Counted from the first letter of the stretch, positions 38,801-53,800 are shown. The stretch is 64,000 bases of DNA from Bos javanicus (GCF_032452875.1 NC_083877.1:52207724-52271723), one strand, 5' to 3'. The notes: generated from the sequence alone by a model not told the origin. A program made the numbers and translations.

Positions 38801-41800
38801 CTCTCAGAGACAGCACGGCCCTGCTGACACCTTGATCCTGGACTTCCAGTCTCCAAAATGGTGACACTAGATTTCTGTTGTTTAAGCCCCCCGCCCAGTT
38901 TGTGGTACATTTTACAGCAGGCCAAGGAAACTAATACAAAACTGAATCACCACAGTCCAGTCACTCACTAAGCACCAACTACATGCAAGGCAGAGATCTA
39001 GGGTCTGGGAGACAAAATTAAAAGACTACACATTTTATGCGTGTGTATATATGTACATAGGGCTTTCCTGGTGACTCAGATGGGAAGGGATCTGCCTGCA
39101 ATGCAGGAGACCTGGGTTCAATCCCTAGGTTGGGAAGATCCCCTGGAGAAGGGAATGGCTACCCACTCCAGTATCCTTGCCTGGGAAATCCCATGTATAG
39201 AGGAGCCTGGAGGGCTATAGTCCATGGGAATCACAAAGAGTTGGACATGACTGAGAAAACAACATACACACACACACACACACACACATATGTACATGTT
39301 GTATCCAGACGTGGCAAGAATATGTATGTGTACATATGTGAAGTACTTAGCACCAGATGGCTAGGTGCTAAGGGAGAGGGCTGCCTGGGTGTCCTGATGC
39401 TCAAGAGAGGGAATAATCACCCAAGCACAGGCAGGCAGGAGGATCTCAGGGAGGCAGGCCTTTGGTGGGGCCTTTGAGGATGAGGAGACTTGGATAAACT
39501 GAGAGACGGCTGCGGAGAGCCTCCAGGCACAGGCTAGAGACTTAGCAAGGATTCTGAGAAGGCAGCAGATGTCATGGGTTTGCGAGATGATACGTAAACC
39601 TGTCTGGTGAGGGCAGACCAACCAGAAAAAAGGAAGAGTTAGTACTAAGTGGATTTTAGATGGGCTGGGTGGTCACGCAGGAGGAACTGGCTGCAGGCTC
39701 TGAGTCCTGCAGTCCAACCAGCAGTGCAACAATGGAACCAACAAGCAAACCAATGCACACTACTGATATTTTGACATTTATTTTCTTATAATAACCAAAT
39801 ATAGCTATTTTACTTCAAAGGAGAAGGGACTTCCCTGGTGGTCCAGTGGCTAAGACTCTGTGCTCCCAATGCAGGGGGCCTGGGTTTGATGCCACATGCT
39901 GTAACTAAGAGCCCACATGTTGCAACTAAAGAGTGAAGACTGAAGATCCTGCAACTATTGACCTGGTGCAGCCAGGTAAACACATAAATATTGAAATAAA
40001 AGGAAAGGCATCAACTCATCATCTTCTACCCTTTGTCATCATTTGCCATTTTATGTCAGAGAGCCAAAAGCAGGACTTAATCAGGTAGGTTATTTGAGGA
40101 AGAAGGTTCTAGTAAAAGTGAATTATCCTGGAAAAGATAATTTTCTTTTGGACTCGAAAGAGAAGGAGGAGAGAAGGGAAGAGGGTGTCAGACTCCCAGA
40201 CGTACAGGGAGTTGGGTGCAGAGAACTGCTTCTCCCTTCCCTCCCCTCGAACCCACACACCCTCCTTGTGGTGCCCTTAACATCTCTGCCTCATTTCCAA
40301 GATGACGCCATCAGTCCCCTCAAAGTACATGGCTCTGAAGGGGACACACATGAGGAACAAATAATAGAGAAGACGCTTGTTCTCACTGGCCATCAGGAAA
40401 CAGGCATTAAGATGCGTGGGGCGCTTTGTTCTCACAGGGTCAGAACATTGTCTAAGTGCGTTACCTGTGTTCCAACCAAGCTGAGTACTTCCTGCTTATC
40501 TGTGTGCGCGTTTAGTTGTGCCTGACTCCTTGAGACCCCACAGATTAGGGCTGCATCACTTCAGGCAAGTTACTTAATCTCTTTGTGCTTCAGTTTCCTC
40601 AACTATAAAACGGGATGTGTATGGGTGCTCAGTCACATCCGATTCTTTGGACCCTATGACTGCAGCCCACCAGCCTCTTCTGTCAGTGGGATTTCCCAGG
40701 CAAGAATACTGGAGTTGCCATTTCCTACTACAGGGGATCTTCCTGACTCAGGGATCGAATCCACATCTCCTACACTCAGGCAGATTCTTTATCACTGAGC
40801 CACCCATATCTGTGCACACAAATGATCCAGATTTCATACTTTTAGACAAGATCAGGCACGTTTGGGTGGTATGGCCATAGACTGGATTTCATATTTTTAA
40901 ATACAAAAATAATGGTAAAACAGCAATAAAATATCTGTACATAAAATAAACACCATGTAAAGAACACTGAACGCCAGCATGGCCACCAGTAGGACGGGGC
41001 TTGGGAGAGCAAGGTTGACGTAGGAGGTGGTATCATCACCAAAGAGGAGTTCTCTGAGGTAAGGTCTGTGCAGAGAGAGGAGGCCAGGCCCAGGAGTATT
41101 GGCAGAGGGATGCTCAGAGGAGGACATACTATCCGAAAAGATGCAGCAGGCACAGCCCAAGAAGGAGGAGAAGCAGGATGGGCAATTTCAGAAAGGAGAA
41201 TGACTTCTCCCGGGGGCAGGGGAGAAAAGTGAAGAACCAGGGCCACTGGGTTTGACAGTCAAGGGGAAGCATTTGACATTTAACCATCGCCTCTCTAGTC
41301 AGTGGGCTTCCCTTGTGGCTCAGACAGTAAAGAATCCACCTGCTATGAGGGAGACATGGGTTTGATCCCTGGGTAGGGAAGATTCCCTGGAGAAAGGAAT
41401 TGCAACCCACTTCAGTACTCTTGCCTGGAGAATCCCATGGACAGAGGAGCCTACTGGGCTATAGTCCATGGGGTCACAAAGAGTTGGACATGACTGAGTG
41501 ACTTTGACTTTTCACTTTTCTCTAATCAGTATTACAGGCCAGACGCGGTTGGAGGACCTTTGCATACTCCAACTCAGTTACTCTTTGCAACCAGGCTTTC
41601 ATGTGCCTACTTGAAAGATGAGGAAACTAGTAGCAGAGGAACAAAGTGTCTGGGAGTCATCTGGTGGACTGGGGAAAGCAGGTTTGGGGCAGGTGGGATG
41701 TTCCATTAGAGAAAGATTAAGAGGAACAGGCGCCCCAGCATCTGCCTTGGGAGCAGGAAGCCTTCCACACCTGCCTGAGGAACCCATGACTCCAGAGAAA

Positions 41801-44800
41801 GATGCTGCCTCTGTTGTCATTGCCTCCAGAAGCCTCTAAACAGCCCATCATGAAGCTGGGCAACCTCAACCACCTGCCACACCCTTCCACCACTGCCCCG
41901 TGAGTAATTCCTCTCCCTAATGATTTGGGGCCAGTAGACAGAATGGCCCAGCTAGCAGTGGTGCTTATGTGCCGCCAGCTGCCCCATAGCTTCCTCAGGT
42001 CCCCAGAAGACATTATGCAGGGCTTACCTGGTGGTTCAGCGGTAAAGAATCCACCTGTCAATGCAGAAGATGTGGATTCGATACCTGATCCAGGAAGATT
42101 CCACAAGCCGCAAGACAACTAAGCCCATGTGCCACAACTACTGAGCCTGTGCTCTAGAGCCCACATGCTGCAGCTACTGAAGCCCAAAGGCTCTAGAACC
42201 CATGCTCCCCAACAAGAGAAGCCACTGTGATGAGAAGCCTGCACACTGCAACTAGAGAGTAGCCCCCACTTGCCACAGAGAAAAGCCCGCACAGCAACGA
42301 AGACCCACCAGAGCCAAAAAAAAAAAAGCTGTGCATCTTCCCTGACTGTGAAAAAGAACAAGATCCAGCTCTGCCTTCAGTGGGCTGCCGGTCTAACAGG
42401 GCCCTGGAAATCCTCTGAGGAGTTTCGCTTTATCAGCATCGCATCAGGCCATTTACAGCTTCTTTATCTGAGCAAGCTTCAGTCCCCCAACTGTCACACC
42501 ACAGACAGAGGAACCAAAGGAAGAAGTCACCTCACCAGTGTTCTTAGTTTCCTGCAATTCTATGGGCTACGTACGATATCACAGAGAGGAGCAGCCACAC
42601 GGAAGGACATCAGCGGGGCTAGCAGCCCCAGGGCCTCCTCACTGGTGCTCACCTCTGGCTCCCAGTGACTCAAGACCAGGCACCTGGCCAGGACGCAGTG
42701 ACAGAATCACCCAGAGCAGCCTCAGAGTTACCACCAGGACCTTCACGTGCTGCCACCACACAAGGACTTCGGTTCTGGGGTAAGAGCTGGCCCCACCCTC
42801 CTCCTCTCTACCCCAGTTTTTCTGCAGTGAGTCACCAATGCATCAGAGATTGGCATGCAGGCTGCACACCTGGTCTGCCGAGTCTAGCATCCTGGCACAG
42901 TCTCGCCCTGGAGCTTCTGTCCTGTGCTCCAGGAGTTCTTGGGCAGGAGGGTCCTGGAGTGCAGGGAAACTGGGAGGACTCTGGCCCCCATCAGCACCAC
43001 TTTCACCTGGATTACATGAGGCTTCAGGATGACATTTTGACTTTTTTTTTTTTAATAAGAGGGTCTAACTGTTTTTAAAAGCTTGAAAAGCACTGTTCAA
43101 GGTCAACAGACAAATCGGGGTACAACATGAAGACCAACATGCCTGTGACATAGAACAGATTGGCATTTTCTTAGGTAATACTTGACTCTTCTTGAGCAGT
43201 GGCATGCCCTCCGGTGCCTTACAGAACCCACCGCCCCAGTGTTAGCATGCAGAAGCCCCTCAGAAACATCTCCCCAGGTATGCAGCTCAGAGCTAACTCC
43301 AACAGACCCAATTCCCCACTGCCTCTACCATGCATTCGGGGCCCTTGTCCTGTCACTTGCCCCAGCCTGGGCCTCTTCTCCAGCAAGTAGTCATTCTGAC
43401 TCCCCATGTGCTAAGCTGCCCATGAGCCTCTGGACACAGCCTAGGGCCACTCCTCTGATCAATCTATCAGCTCTGAAAGGATGGGCAGAGAGGGGATCAG
43501 TGAGGGCAGAGGGGACCCACACCTCCAGCAACACAGGCCCCTGGTCATCAGCCAGGGTTCAGCAGCCAAAGCCTGACCACTTCCACTCTCTCTGCCTATA
43601 AGCTTTTACCTCTAAACTTTTTCTTTGGAAAATCTTCAAAGATACAGAGAAGCCAAAAGAACAGTTTAGATATATCACCAACGTACCATTATCATGAGTA
43701 AGAAAAGTACCACTTTTTAATAATATGTAATATATGAGTTTATATTCAAAATTGTACAACTTGATATTGTATCAAAAGATACATATATGTATATATATCT
43801 TACATATATATATATATATATATATATATTGGACCCAGGATTTAATCAACATTTAATGCATTATAATAATGTTAAGTCTCTCTCATCTCTTTTATCTCCA
43901 ATAGATTCTTTTTTTTTTAATAACACTAAATTTATTAAGGGAGTCTAATTTTTTTATAGACAATCCCACATTTTGGATTTTTCTGTCTCCTTATTACTAG
44001 ATTCAGTTACACAAGTTTGGCATGAATATTACAGGTAACATTATTTACTTCTTAACTGCATCATACCAGAAGTCACAGAATACCAGGCTGCCCAGTCCTG
44101 GTAAAGCCGAATGGCATCGCCTGGTAGAACCACTGGCTGCCATACTGTGGCACTGTGCCTCTAGAGCCCGTAAGTGATCAGTGAGGTCATACTCTGAGCC
44201 CACATCAGTATACTGCTCCAGGTAATCTTTCACCGACTAGTTTTTACATTCATTGATGACCTGGCATGGGGGTTACAAAACAAGAAATTAGCTAAATTTA
44301 TCAGCTAATGTTATATTAAAAAAAAAAAAAGAGCTTTCCCTTTTATAATCTATTACTATATACCCATGAGGCTTTTTTTTTATTATTCAATGTGTCATAA
44401 TTCATCATTGTCATTAATTCTTTTGATTTTGAAATGTTTCCATTTTTAGCGGCGAGAGCCCTTTCAAACAGGCTTCTGGGTCCTTTGATACAGCCCGATT
44501 CTCCATGTTCCCAGAGCCCTGCTTACACTTCAGGATCCTAACACTCGAACTATCACGTCAGCTTGGTTTATTTATATGTCTGTCTCACCTGAAAATCTGT
44601 CAGCTCCTCAAGGCAAGGCCAAGGTCAGACTTATCTCTGCAGCCCAGCACTTAGCACAGCAGCTGGCACAAAAAGGCCTGCTTGGCTCCTCCTCCCTGCA
44701 GCCGGGTGCCCTTGCCAGAGCTGCTTTGGGGCCATTCTTCTCCAGGCAGCACCCCCACCCCAAGAGCTGGGCCTCTGGCTCCAGCCACAGAGAAAGGCTC

Positions 44801-47800
44801 AGGCCCCGCCGCAGCTCACAATGGGCCCTTTGACTCAGCTGGTCAGGGCTCTTTCAGGAAAAACCCGTCCCCTGCCACCACACCTGTCACCAAAGCCGGC
44901 GCCCCTAGAGTTGCAAGGCAACACACAGCCGGTGTTCACCCAGAAGCGACAGCAGGGTCCTGAGGCCACCCAGCCGGCCAGGCAGAGCAGCCTGACTTCT
45001 GGGAAGATGGCGGGTGGGGGGCCTTTCATCATACAGCTGCTGACACGCAGGCTCTGTGAACAGTCTGGATGGAGGACATCAGGGGAAGGGGGTTCAAATA
45101 AAAGGGCACAAAGAGGCGAGGGACTTCCCTAGCAGCCCCGTGGGTAAGACTCTGTGCTTCACTGCAGGGGGCAAGGGTTCAAACTCTGGTCGAGCAACTG
45201 AGATCCCACATGCCGCACAGCATAAAACAGCGACAAAAAGGTGGACACTGGTCAAGACTTCGCCTCAGAGATGGCTTACCTGCTCTCTTCTTTCAACCTT
45301 CTTTTCACTCGGCTCAGGCACTGGGTTCTCGGGAGGTACAGTCAGCCGTAGTCTGCAGACATTTGCCTGGGAGAGAAGACAGGAGAGGGCAGTTATAAAC
45401 CTGCATTTGGGGCAGAAGGAGCCAGATCACCTGGGGTTTCTCAGAGCCTCCTTAGCAACGGGAATGATGGCACAAACCACAAAGGGGACGCTGGGGAAAG
45501 ACCAGCTTCCGCCGGGCCCATCACAGGCACTCCCCACCTTCCTGTTTATGTTTTATGCTTTCCTTCTTTAGCAAACTACTGAATAGTTTCATAGAATTCA
45601 AACATTTTTTAAAATGGCTCATGTTCCATTACAGTACAGGATGATCTGATTTCAAAATACAGCCAGAGGGGTAGAGGCCAAGCTATACACAGTGGTGAGG
45701 GGTGGGAAGGTGCTTTCTACTTGACTCTATGTTGGATTTTCCTATAACAGACATGTACATGTTTAATCACAAAAAAATTTTTAAAGTCTATATATCAATG
45801 TCCACAATAGCATTATTCACAATAGGCGAAAGGTGAAAACATCCCAAATGTCCATCGATGGATGAGTAGGTAGATAAAATGTGTATATACATAGAACAGA
45901 ATATTTACACAGCCGTATAAAGGAACGAAACTTCTGACACATGCTATGACATGGAGCAACCTTGAGGACATGATGCTAAGTGAAATAAGACAGTCATGAA
46001 AAGACAAACCTGTGTGGTTTCACTTACACAGGGTCCCCAGGGTGGTCAAATTCATAGAGACAGAGAGAAGAATGCTGGTTGCCAAGGACTGAGTTATTCT
46101 TTAATAATACGGAACTTCAGTTTGAAAATGTGAAAGACAGATGGTGGTGATGGTCACACAACAATGACAACGTATTTAATGCCACATGATGTTTATTTCA
46201 CCCTATTATCACAGCCTGATCCTATTGTAATATATTCTGGAGAGAAGTGGAAAATGTGTTGTTTTTTATCCTGTCATTAAAAAAATAACATCAAAGGAAA
46301 AAAACAGAGAGTCAAAGCAGCACCCAAAGTGCCCAGCCCACAGCCGTACACACTCATGAGAGCACAGCCTGTCCCTGTTATGGGTGGAATTCTGTCCCCC
46401 TAAAATGTATACACAGGAGTCCTAACTCCTAGTACCTCAGAATGTGACTTTATTTGAAAATAGGGTATTTATAGCGGTGCTTGTCGTTCAGCCACTAAGT
46501 CATGTTGACTCTTTGCAACCCCATGGACTGCACCATACCAGGCCCCACTCTCCTCCATCATCTCTTGGAATTTGCTCTAATTCATGTCCATTGAGTTGGT
46601 GATGCCATTAAACTATCTCATTCTCTGCCACCTTCTTCTCCTTTTGCCTTGAATCTTTCCCAGCATCAGGGTCTTTTCCAATGAGTTAGCTCTTTGCATC
46701 AAGTGGCCAAAGTATTGGAGCTTCAGCTTCAGCATCAGTCCTTCCAGTGAATACTCAGGATTGATTTCCTTTAGGATTGACTGGTCAAATCTCCTTGCAG
46801 TCTAAGGGACTCTCAAGAGTCTTCTCCAACACCACAGTTCAAAATCATCAATTCTTCAGTGCTCAGCCTTCTTTATGACCAACTCTCACATCTGTACACG
46901 GTAATGAAAAAAATGGAGCTTTGACTATATGGACCTTTGGACCTTTGTTGGCAAAATAATGTCTCTACTTTTAAATACACTGTCTAGGTTTTTCATAGCT
47001 TTTCTTCCCAGGAGCAATCATCTTAATTTCCTGGCTGCAATCACCGTCCACAGTGATTCTGAAGCCCAAGAAATGAAAATCTGTCACTGTTTCCACTTTT
47101 TCCCCTTCTAATTGCCATAAAGTGATGGGACAAGATGCCATGATCTTAGTGTTTTGAATGCTGAGTTTTAAGCCAGCTCTTTCACTTTCCTCTTTCACAT
47201 TCATCAAAAGACTCTCTAGATCCTCTTCACTTTTTGCCATTAGGGTGGTATGTTGTTGATATTTCACCCTACAATCTTGATTCCAGCTTGTGATTCATCC
47301 AGCCCGGCTTTTCTCATGATGTACTCTGATACATGTACTTTCACATGATGTAAGTCAAACAAGCAGGGTGACAATATACAGCCTTGACTTACTCCTTTCC
47401 CAATTTGAAACCAGCCCGTTGGTCCATGTACAGTTCTAACTGTTGCTTCTTGATCTGCATACAAGTTTCTCAGGAGAAAGGCATGGTGGTCTAGTACTCT
47501 CATCTCTTTAAGAATTTTCCACAGCTTGTACAATGAGGTCATTAGGGTAGGTCCTAATCCCAAATGACTGGTGTCCTTCTATAAAGGGAAAATTGGGAGA
47601 CACACATGCACACAGGGAGCGCACCATGTAAGCAAACAAAGGAGATGGGCCTGAAACAGATTCTGCCCTCACTGCTCTCAGAAGGAACCAATCCTGTCGA
47701 CACCTTGACTTTGGACTTCCAATCTCCAGAATCAGGAGACAATATATTGCTGTTGTTTAAGTCACTTGACTTGTGGTACTTTTTTTTTTTACAGCAACCC

Positions 47801-50800
47801 CAGTAAACTAATACATACCTCAACCTGGTCTGCAGTCACAGTTATGCACTGGTCCACAGGGCAGCCTCTGAAGAAAGCACCCTGCATCCAAGAAGCCCAC
47901 AGTTGGATACGATTGTAAAAGACCTTTGACATCCAACCTGCCAGTCTCTGAAGGAACCTCCTCACTCAATATACCTGGCAGGTGGACACCCAGCCTGAGG
48001 CTAACATTTCCCCGTAAAGGTGACAGCCCATTTGGAACACATATTAGCACTTCCACTCTCACCACTGCCTTCCTCTGAGGTACCCCATTTTGCTACCTGA
48101 CACCTCTAACTTCCTGATAATGGACTTAAACAGCGCTTCCTCAGACCCCCTACCTGACAGACCCGGGGTACCCTCAGGGACTGTAGCAGAATTCCCTTTG
48201 CTCTTCATCAGCCTGAATGTCCTTTCTTCTGCACTAAACAATCCAGTCCTTTCAGCCACAAGATTTGATTTCGAGATCCTTCTCCATCTCACTCTTCTCT
48301 GGGCAAGCTCTGGCTCCAGTGACCCCAGGGAGAGACGTGACCTGACCCGCAGCGATATAACTCCCTCTTACATGGCCAACTTTGCACGAAACCTTAAAGT
48401 TCATCACCAGTCATGCTGGTCATAGAGAAATCAAGCCAATCCAGCACACAGCTCCCTCAGCTGACAAACAACACTGACGGGAATCTGAGGGTCTCCAGAA
48501 AGAGGTAACCCTTTGACTTCAGGCCATATGGGCTGGTTGAAACAAGCGGGCATTTGCATGAACATCAAAATGTAACTCACACCAGGCAGGTAATCCAAGT
48601 CTGTGATGCTCAATAATCATCTCTAGTAGGCCAGATCCGATCCACAGCATAGTTTTGCAGAGAAAAGGAAGTACTTTTCTCTTGTACCATACCCTATACC
48701 ACACACACACATGTGCACACAGAGATACATACCTGCACAGGTGTACACACATATTCACAGTTTCCAACACCTACTAGGCTGTGCTGACTATGAGCAAGCT
48801 ATTTGATCTCTCTGAATCTCAAGGGTAAAATACAGGTAAAGGAAGATTCTGGCATATAGTAAGCTTCTATCACTGTTAGATATTTTTATTTTTATCTAAA
48901 TAATGTCATCAGCCTACAAGCTCCAAAATGAAATAGGCTGACTTGGCTTTCTAGCTCTGCTTTCCATAATAAAAACAATTTGGCCAATGGATCTAGAAGG
49001 TATTAGTATAGCAACTAATAGCTTTATAGGCTGATTGCCCTAGAGGGGTAATCCCTAATGTCAATCATTTTTGGAATAAACTGGAAACTGGAAGAAAAGA
49101 CAAGGTCCAGAAGGGACTCCATGACTCCAATCAGTCAAAACTGAGAAGCCCCCTCCCCCTGATGGAGACAGTTCTTTATCTGTCCACCCAAAATGCTGAT
49201 TTTCCTCAATTCACTTTCTGCATCTCTCCTCAGGCCATATTTACACTACGGAACACAAATTCACAGGCTAAAGAGAATGCATTTCTCTAAACTATCAGTT
49301 TAACCTGATGATAGATAATGAATTCAAATAAAACAAGAATGTAAAATAAACATCTGACTTCAAAGCTAACTGGCAGGTGCGCCAGGCGCTCGCGGCTCCA
49401 CCCACACCCCTGTGCGGCGTGTTTGCTCTTGTCATTAGGAGTGCCTTTATGGAAACATGAGGGCATGGACTGCACGTGGTGCTTACACTCTGTAATCAGT
49501 GCTGATCCACAATGGACTGACGGCACAGATGCAATTTAAATCCAGCTTGGAACAGGGTCAGACCCTTCTTAGTAAGATGCTCAAATGTACTGTCATGTGA
49601 AAAAAGACAAGTGCTGGGAAAAAATAACCTGTTCTGTTTTTAAAATACACTCTGATAATTAGTATATATATTTGTGGGGAAAAATGTCTTTACAGAAACA
49701 TGACTACCTGCTGGTGGTGGTGGTGGTGGTCTTTTGGAAAGGGGGATTTCTGCAATGTCTGCACCTGTTCCAAGTATGTGTAAGTTTTTAAAATAAAAAA
49801 CATAGTAGGGACTTCCCTGGTGGTCCAGTAGCTAAGACCCCATGTTCCCAATGCAAGAGGCCCAGGTTCAATCCCTGGTCACAGAACTAGGTCCCACAGC
49901 CTATAACTAAGACAGCCTGCAGGCCACAATGAGGATCTAAGATGCCACATGCTGCAACAAAGACCCAGGGCGTGCAGTCAAATAAATAAATACAGATAAA
50001 TATTTTTAAAATATCTTAGTAGTGAGAGAGGGCAACCCACTCCAGTATTCTTTCCTGGGATATCCCATGGGCAGAGGAGCCTGGCAGGCTACAGCTCATG
50101 GGGTCACAAAGAGTCAGACACAAGCAACTAACAGTCAGTTACAGCAATAATAAAGATTGAGAGGGACTATATCAGAGACAGAGAAAGGTCTGCCAACTCA
50201 GGAGACATGGGTTCCATGTCGGGAAGATCCCTTGGAAGAGGAAATGGCAACCCACTCCAGTACTCTTGTCTGGGAAATCCCATGGACAGAGTAGCCTGTC
50301 GGGCTATAGTCCATAGTGTCGCGAAGTGTTGGACATGATTCAGGCAACTTTGCACAGCACAGCACATATCAGATGGGGCGGAGGCGGGGGAGGTCCTCAA
50401 TCCTTCCTAGACCCACAGGACTGTTTCAAGAGCAGCAAAGAGAACATCCCACAGGTCGAAAAGGTGCTCTGAATTTCTTAACAGAAGTACTAAGTAACCC
50501 CTGAATGTACCCGACAGGCTGACCCTGTAGAGTTGACCTCCATTAGTCATTCACTTCGAGGAATCTCCCCATGGGAAAATCTCCCCCTGGGTAAGATCAA
50601 GGCAGATCAAGGCTTATCTCTCTGAGCATTTGATGATGCTCACTTTCATGGTTTCCTGACACTCAGGTACATAATACCCAGAGTAGCCCAGGTTGGACAG
50701 TATCTGAGAGGCAGGTAAGGTAGTTGATCCCAGGGGTTCCCACAGAAGCTGGCTCCACCTTGTGTTCTGAACATTGTGGGGAGCTGAATCTTATTTACCC

Positions 50801-53800
50801 TGAACACTAGTCCTGGACTTGCCATCCTTGAAATCAAAGGTCCCTTCCAGTGGATCAAAAACAAGAAGATGGACTCAGTGTACTTCAAGTACTGAGCACC
50901 CACCACTTGTAAAACACTTAAGGGCTATGAGGGTACCAATATGGAAAAAAAAAGAGCCCTACCCAAAAAGGCTCATCATCCAGAAACATAACCACACAAG
51001 GCAATATCACAACCAATACAATACTGGGCAGACAGGGTAGTGTGGTTAAGGCATATGGAACTGCACTTCTGGGTTTCAATTCTGATTCTGACTCTGACAC
51101 CTACTAGCTGTGAAACCTTTGGAAAGCTGCTGCTGCTGCTAAGTCACTTCAGTCGTGTCCGACTCTGTGCGACCCCATAGACGGCACCCCACTAGGCTCC
51201 CCTGTCCCTGGGATTCTCCAGGCAAGAACACTGGAGTGGGTTGCCATTTCCTTCTCCAGTGCATGAAAGTGAAAAGTGAAAGGGAAGTCGCTCAGTCGTG
51301 TCTGACTCTGAGCAACCCCATGGACTGCAGCATACTGGGCTCCTTTGTCCATGGGATTTTCCAGGCTACTCCATCTTTATTGTTTCAGTTACTTCCGTTG
51401 TAAAACTCAGTTAACAATAGTGCAGAAACGACTCTCCTGGGATTTTCGCAAGGATTGTTTTGTTTTGTTTTTTTTTGGCCACACTGAGTAGCATGAAGGA
51501 TCTTAGTTCCCCAACCAAAGATCTAACTCATGCCCTCTGCAGTAGAAGCATGGAGTCTTAACCACTGGACCAGTCCCTGTGGCTAGGCTTTAATAAACTA
51601 ATACGTGAAAAGGGCTTAGAATAGTTTCTGGCACATATGTAGCTTTCAGTAAATCATTTTTTACCCTGGGAATTTAAGGAGGAGAACAGTCATCTAACTG
51701 GAGGTGGAGTATATCAGAAAGGTTCTAGAGATGACATGTGAACTGCGTATAGAAGGACAGAAAGGACTTCCCAGGTCAATGATGTTGGGAGAATCCATCA
51801 TCAGAATGAAGTGAAGAAGTGAAGTCACTCAATCGTGTCTGACTATTTGCGATCCCATGGACTGTAGCCCATCAGGCTCCTCCGTCCAAGGGATTCTCCA
51901 GGCAACAATACTGGAGTGGGTTGCCATTTCCTTCTCCAGGGAATCTTCCCGACCCAGGGATCGAACCCAGGTCTCTTGCATTGCAGGCAGACGCTTTACC
52001 CTCTGAGCCACGAGGCATTCATTCCAGACGGGCCAAAGACACAAACAGGGCATGTTCTGAGAATGGTAAATGGGCCCGCAGCCTGAGCAATATCGGGAGA
52101 AGAAAATGGCCACACAAGTAGGGGCCAAACTCTTAACAGCCTACAGATGCCTGACAGCGAAGCAAGGCCTCTAAGGGAAGCCATCGGGGAGCCATTTAAA
52201 TTTCTAGAGGAAAGGACTATTGCTCAAATCTGAGTTCAGTGATTCAACAGCAATTATTGAGTACTTCCTATTATGTTCCACACCCTACAGCATGGACCGG
52301 AAGGGGAAAAATAGGGTTCTCAAGCAGGCTTTGTACCTAACTGCTTGTGTAGCCCTTACAGCACTCAGCACAGGATCAACATGTCATAGGCCCTTGCTCA
52401 GTAAATGTCAGTATGGGCTTCTTTCTAGGTTGAACTAAAACACAGTAAGGAGAATGTGCCTGACACTCCCCAGAGAGCCTTCCACTTTCTTCAAGCCAAT
52501 CCCCACAGGAGGACAGCAGGAGAAGGGCAGCGAGCATTCAAGCCTCCTCCACAAGAAGATCCACAACCGAGCCCTTGTCTGCAATCAGGGCGCCTGGGAG
52601 GTAAGCAGGCCTCTGGGGACTTATTTCTGACCCACTCTGTGGAGGCAGAGGACTGGTCCCTGTCTAGCAGGGACTCTGCCATCCACATACCCTCACGCTC
52701 TCAGCTTCAGTATCCAGGCTCACCTGAGGGAGAGCTGCCCATCTCAAATAAAAAGGGGTGGAGAAGATGACACAGGGAGGTGCTGGGTTTGCTCATCAGT
52801 TTACAAACATGGATTTCCCTACAGAAATGAGCCAAGTGCATTTACATTTCCCTCGGGCGCAGTCCACTCTGTGACCGTGGCTCCCTGCTCAGCTCCACCT
52901 AACAACAGATGGTGTGGCCACTATGGCTGTGGCTGGGAGGGCAGTCTCTGCTCAGCACAAGCATTAAAATCTCTGGGATATGCAGGTGGAACTGGGCCCG
53001 CCCCGTCTGGAGGAGGACTCTTAAGCTTTGCTTTGACCCTGAGCTTGCAGGCCTGACCATCTACATCAGGGCGAGGTACACTTTTTCTGTAAAGGGCCAG
53101 ACAGCAAATACTGAGGGTCTGCAGGCCCTGTAAAACCATTCTTGGCTCAGAGTATACAAAAGAGGCCAAGGGCTGGGTCTGACTATGGGGTCATCACTTG
53201 CCCACCCTGATCTCCATACTTTCTTCCAGGTGGTGTAAAGTGTCCTGGCACCCACTTTCCTGTCACAGCTGATTCCAGACAAAATTCCTAAGTAGGAGGA
53301 CAGTGACTTCTCCCTCTTGTTCTAGCTGGCTCTTCTGTACCAGGCTTACCATGTGCCCCAAATGCCAAGACCCAGAGAGAAATCGCAGATAAATGAATGC
53401 ACACAAAGACACCAGAGTCCTAGCATGTTAGGACTCTCCCATCCTGCCCCCACCTCCATCATGCCTTTCCAAAAAGCCAAAGGGACCTTCCAGAACATGG
53501 ACCCAGGATTGCCTGCATGTCCAAGAAAGCTGTCTGAGAGAGCAACCCTGGAAGGAGGAGTTCTGATCCTTGGCCACATATTAGAATCACCCGGGGAAGC
53601 TTCCTAAGCAATGCTGATGTCATTCTCTACTTTTCAAGGTTCTCATCTAGATGGCCTGGGGTGGGGCCTAGGTGGAGGATTTTAAGCTTCTTGGTATTCC
53701 ATGCGTAACCAGAGTGGAACCACTGACCTAACCAAAGGAATGAAACTCCGACAGTACAACAGGATCAGGCACCTGGACTACTTGGAGGCCTTCCCAGAGC

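Larger units (their letters stand above)
30392..45279 (-). other. MYZAP: MYZAP intron 2
   Basis: 14.9 kb, the largest intron seen. It holds many SINEs, a ruminant L1 end, an MLT1 LTR and old LINE remains. Stretches without a named element include 30400-30960, 32110-33115, 33870-35100, 37100-38510, 39300-39820, 40810-41290, 41530-42015 and 42335-43600; none contains a convincing exon. Confidence 0.75.
51020..51680 (+). mobile_element. MIR SINE cut into three by younger SINEs
   Basis: 51030-51126 ('cctactagctgtgaaacctt'), 51371-51450 ('taaaactcagttaacaatag') and 51585-51660 ('gtttctggcacatatgtag') are successive MIR parts, separated by Bov-A2 and CHR copies. Confidence 0.7.

Noticed and set aside
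44045..44233. A 62-codon minus-strand frame followed by AATAAA and an A10 run, looking like the end of a processed pseudogene
   Set aside because: The flanking and internal words (43610-44515) follow the order of an old LINE 3' region on both sides and through the frame, so frame and A-run are parts of that repeat.
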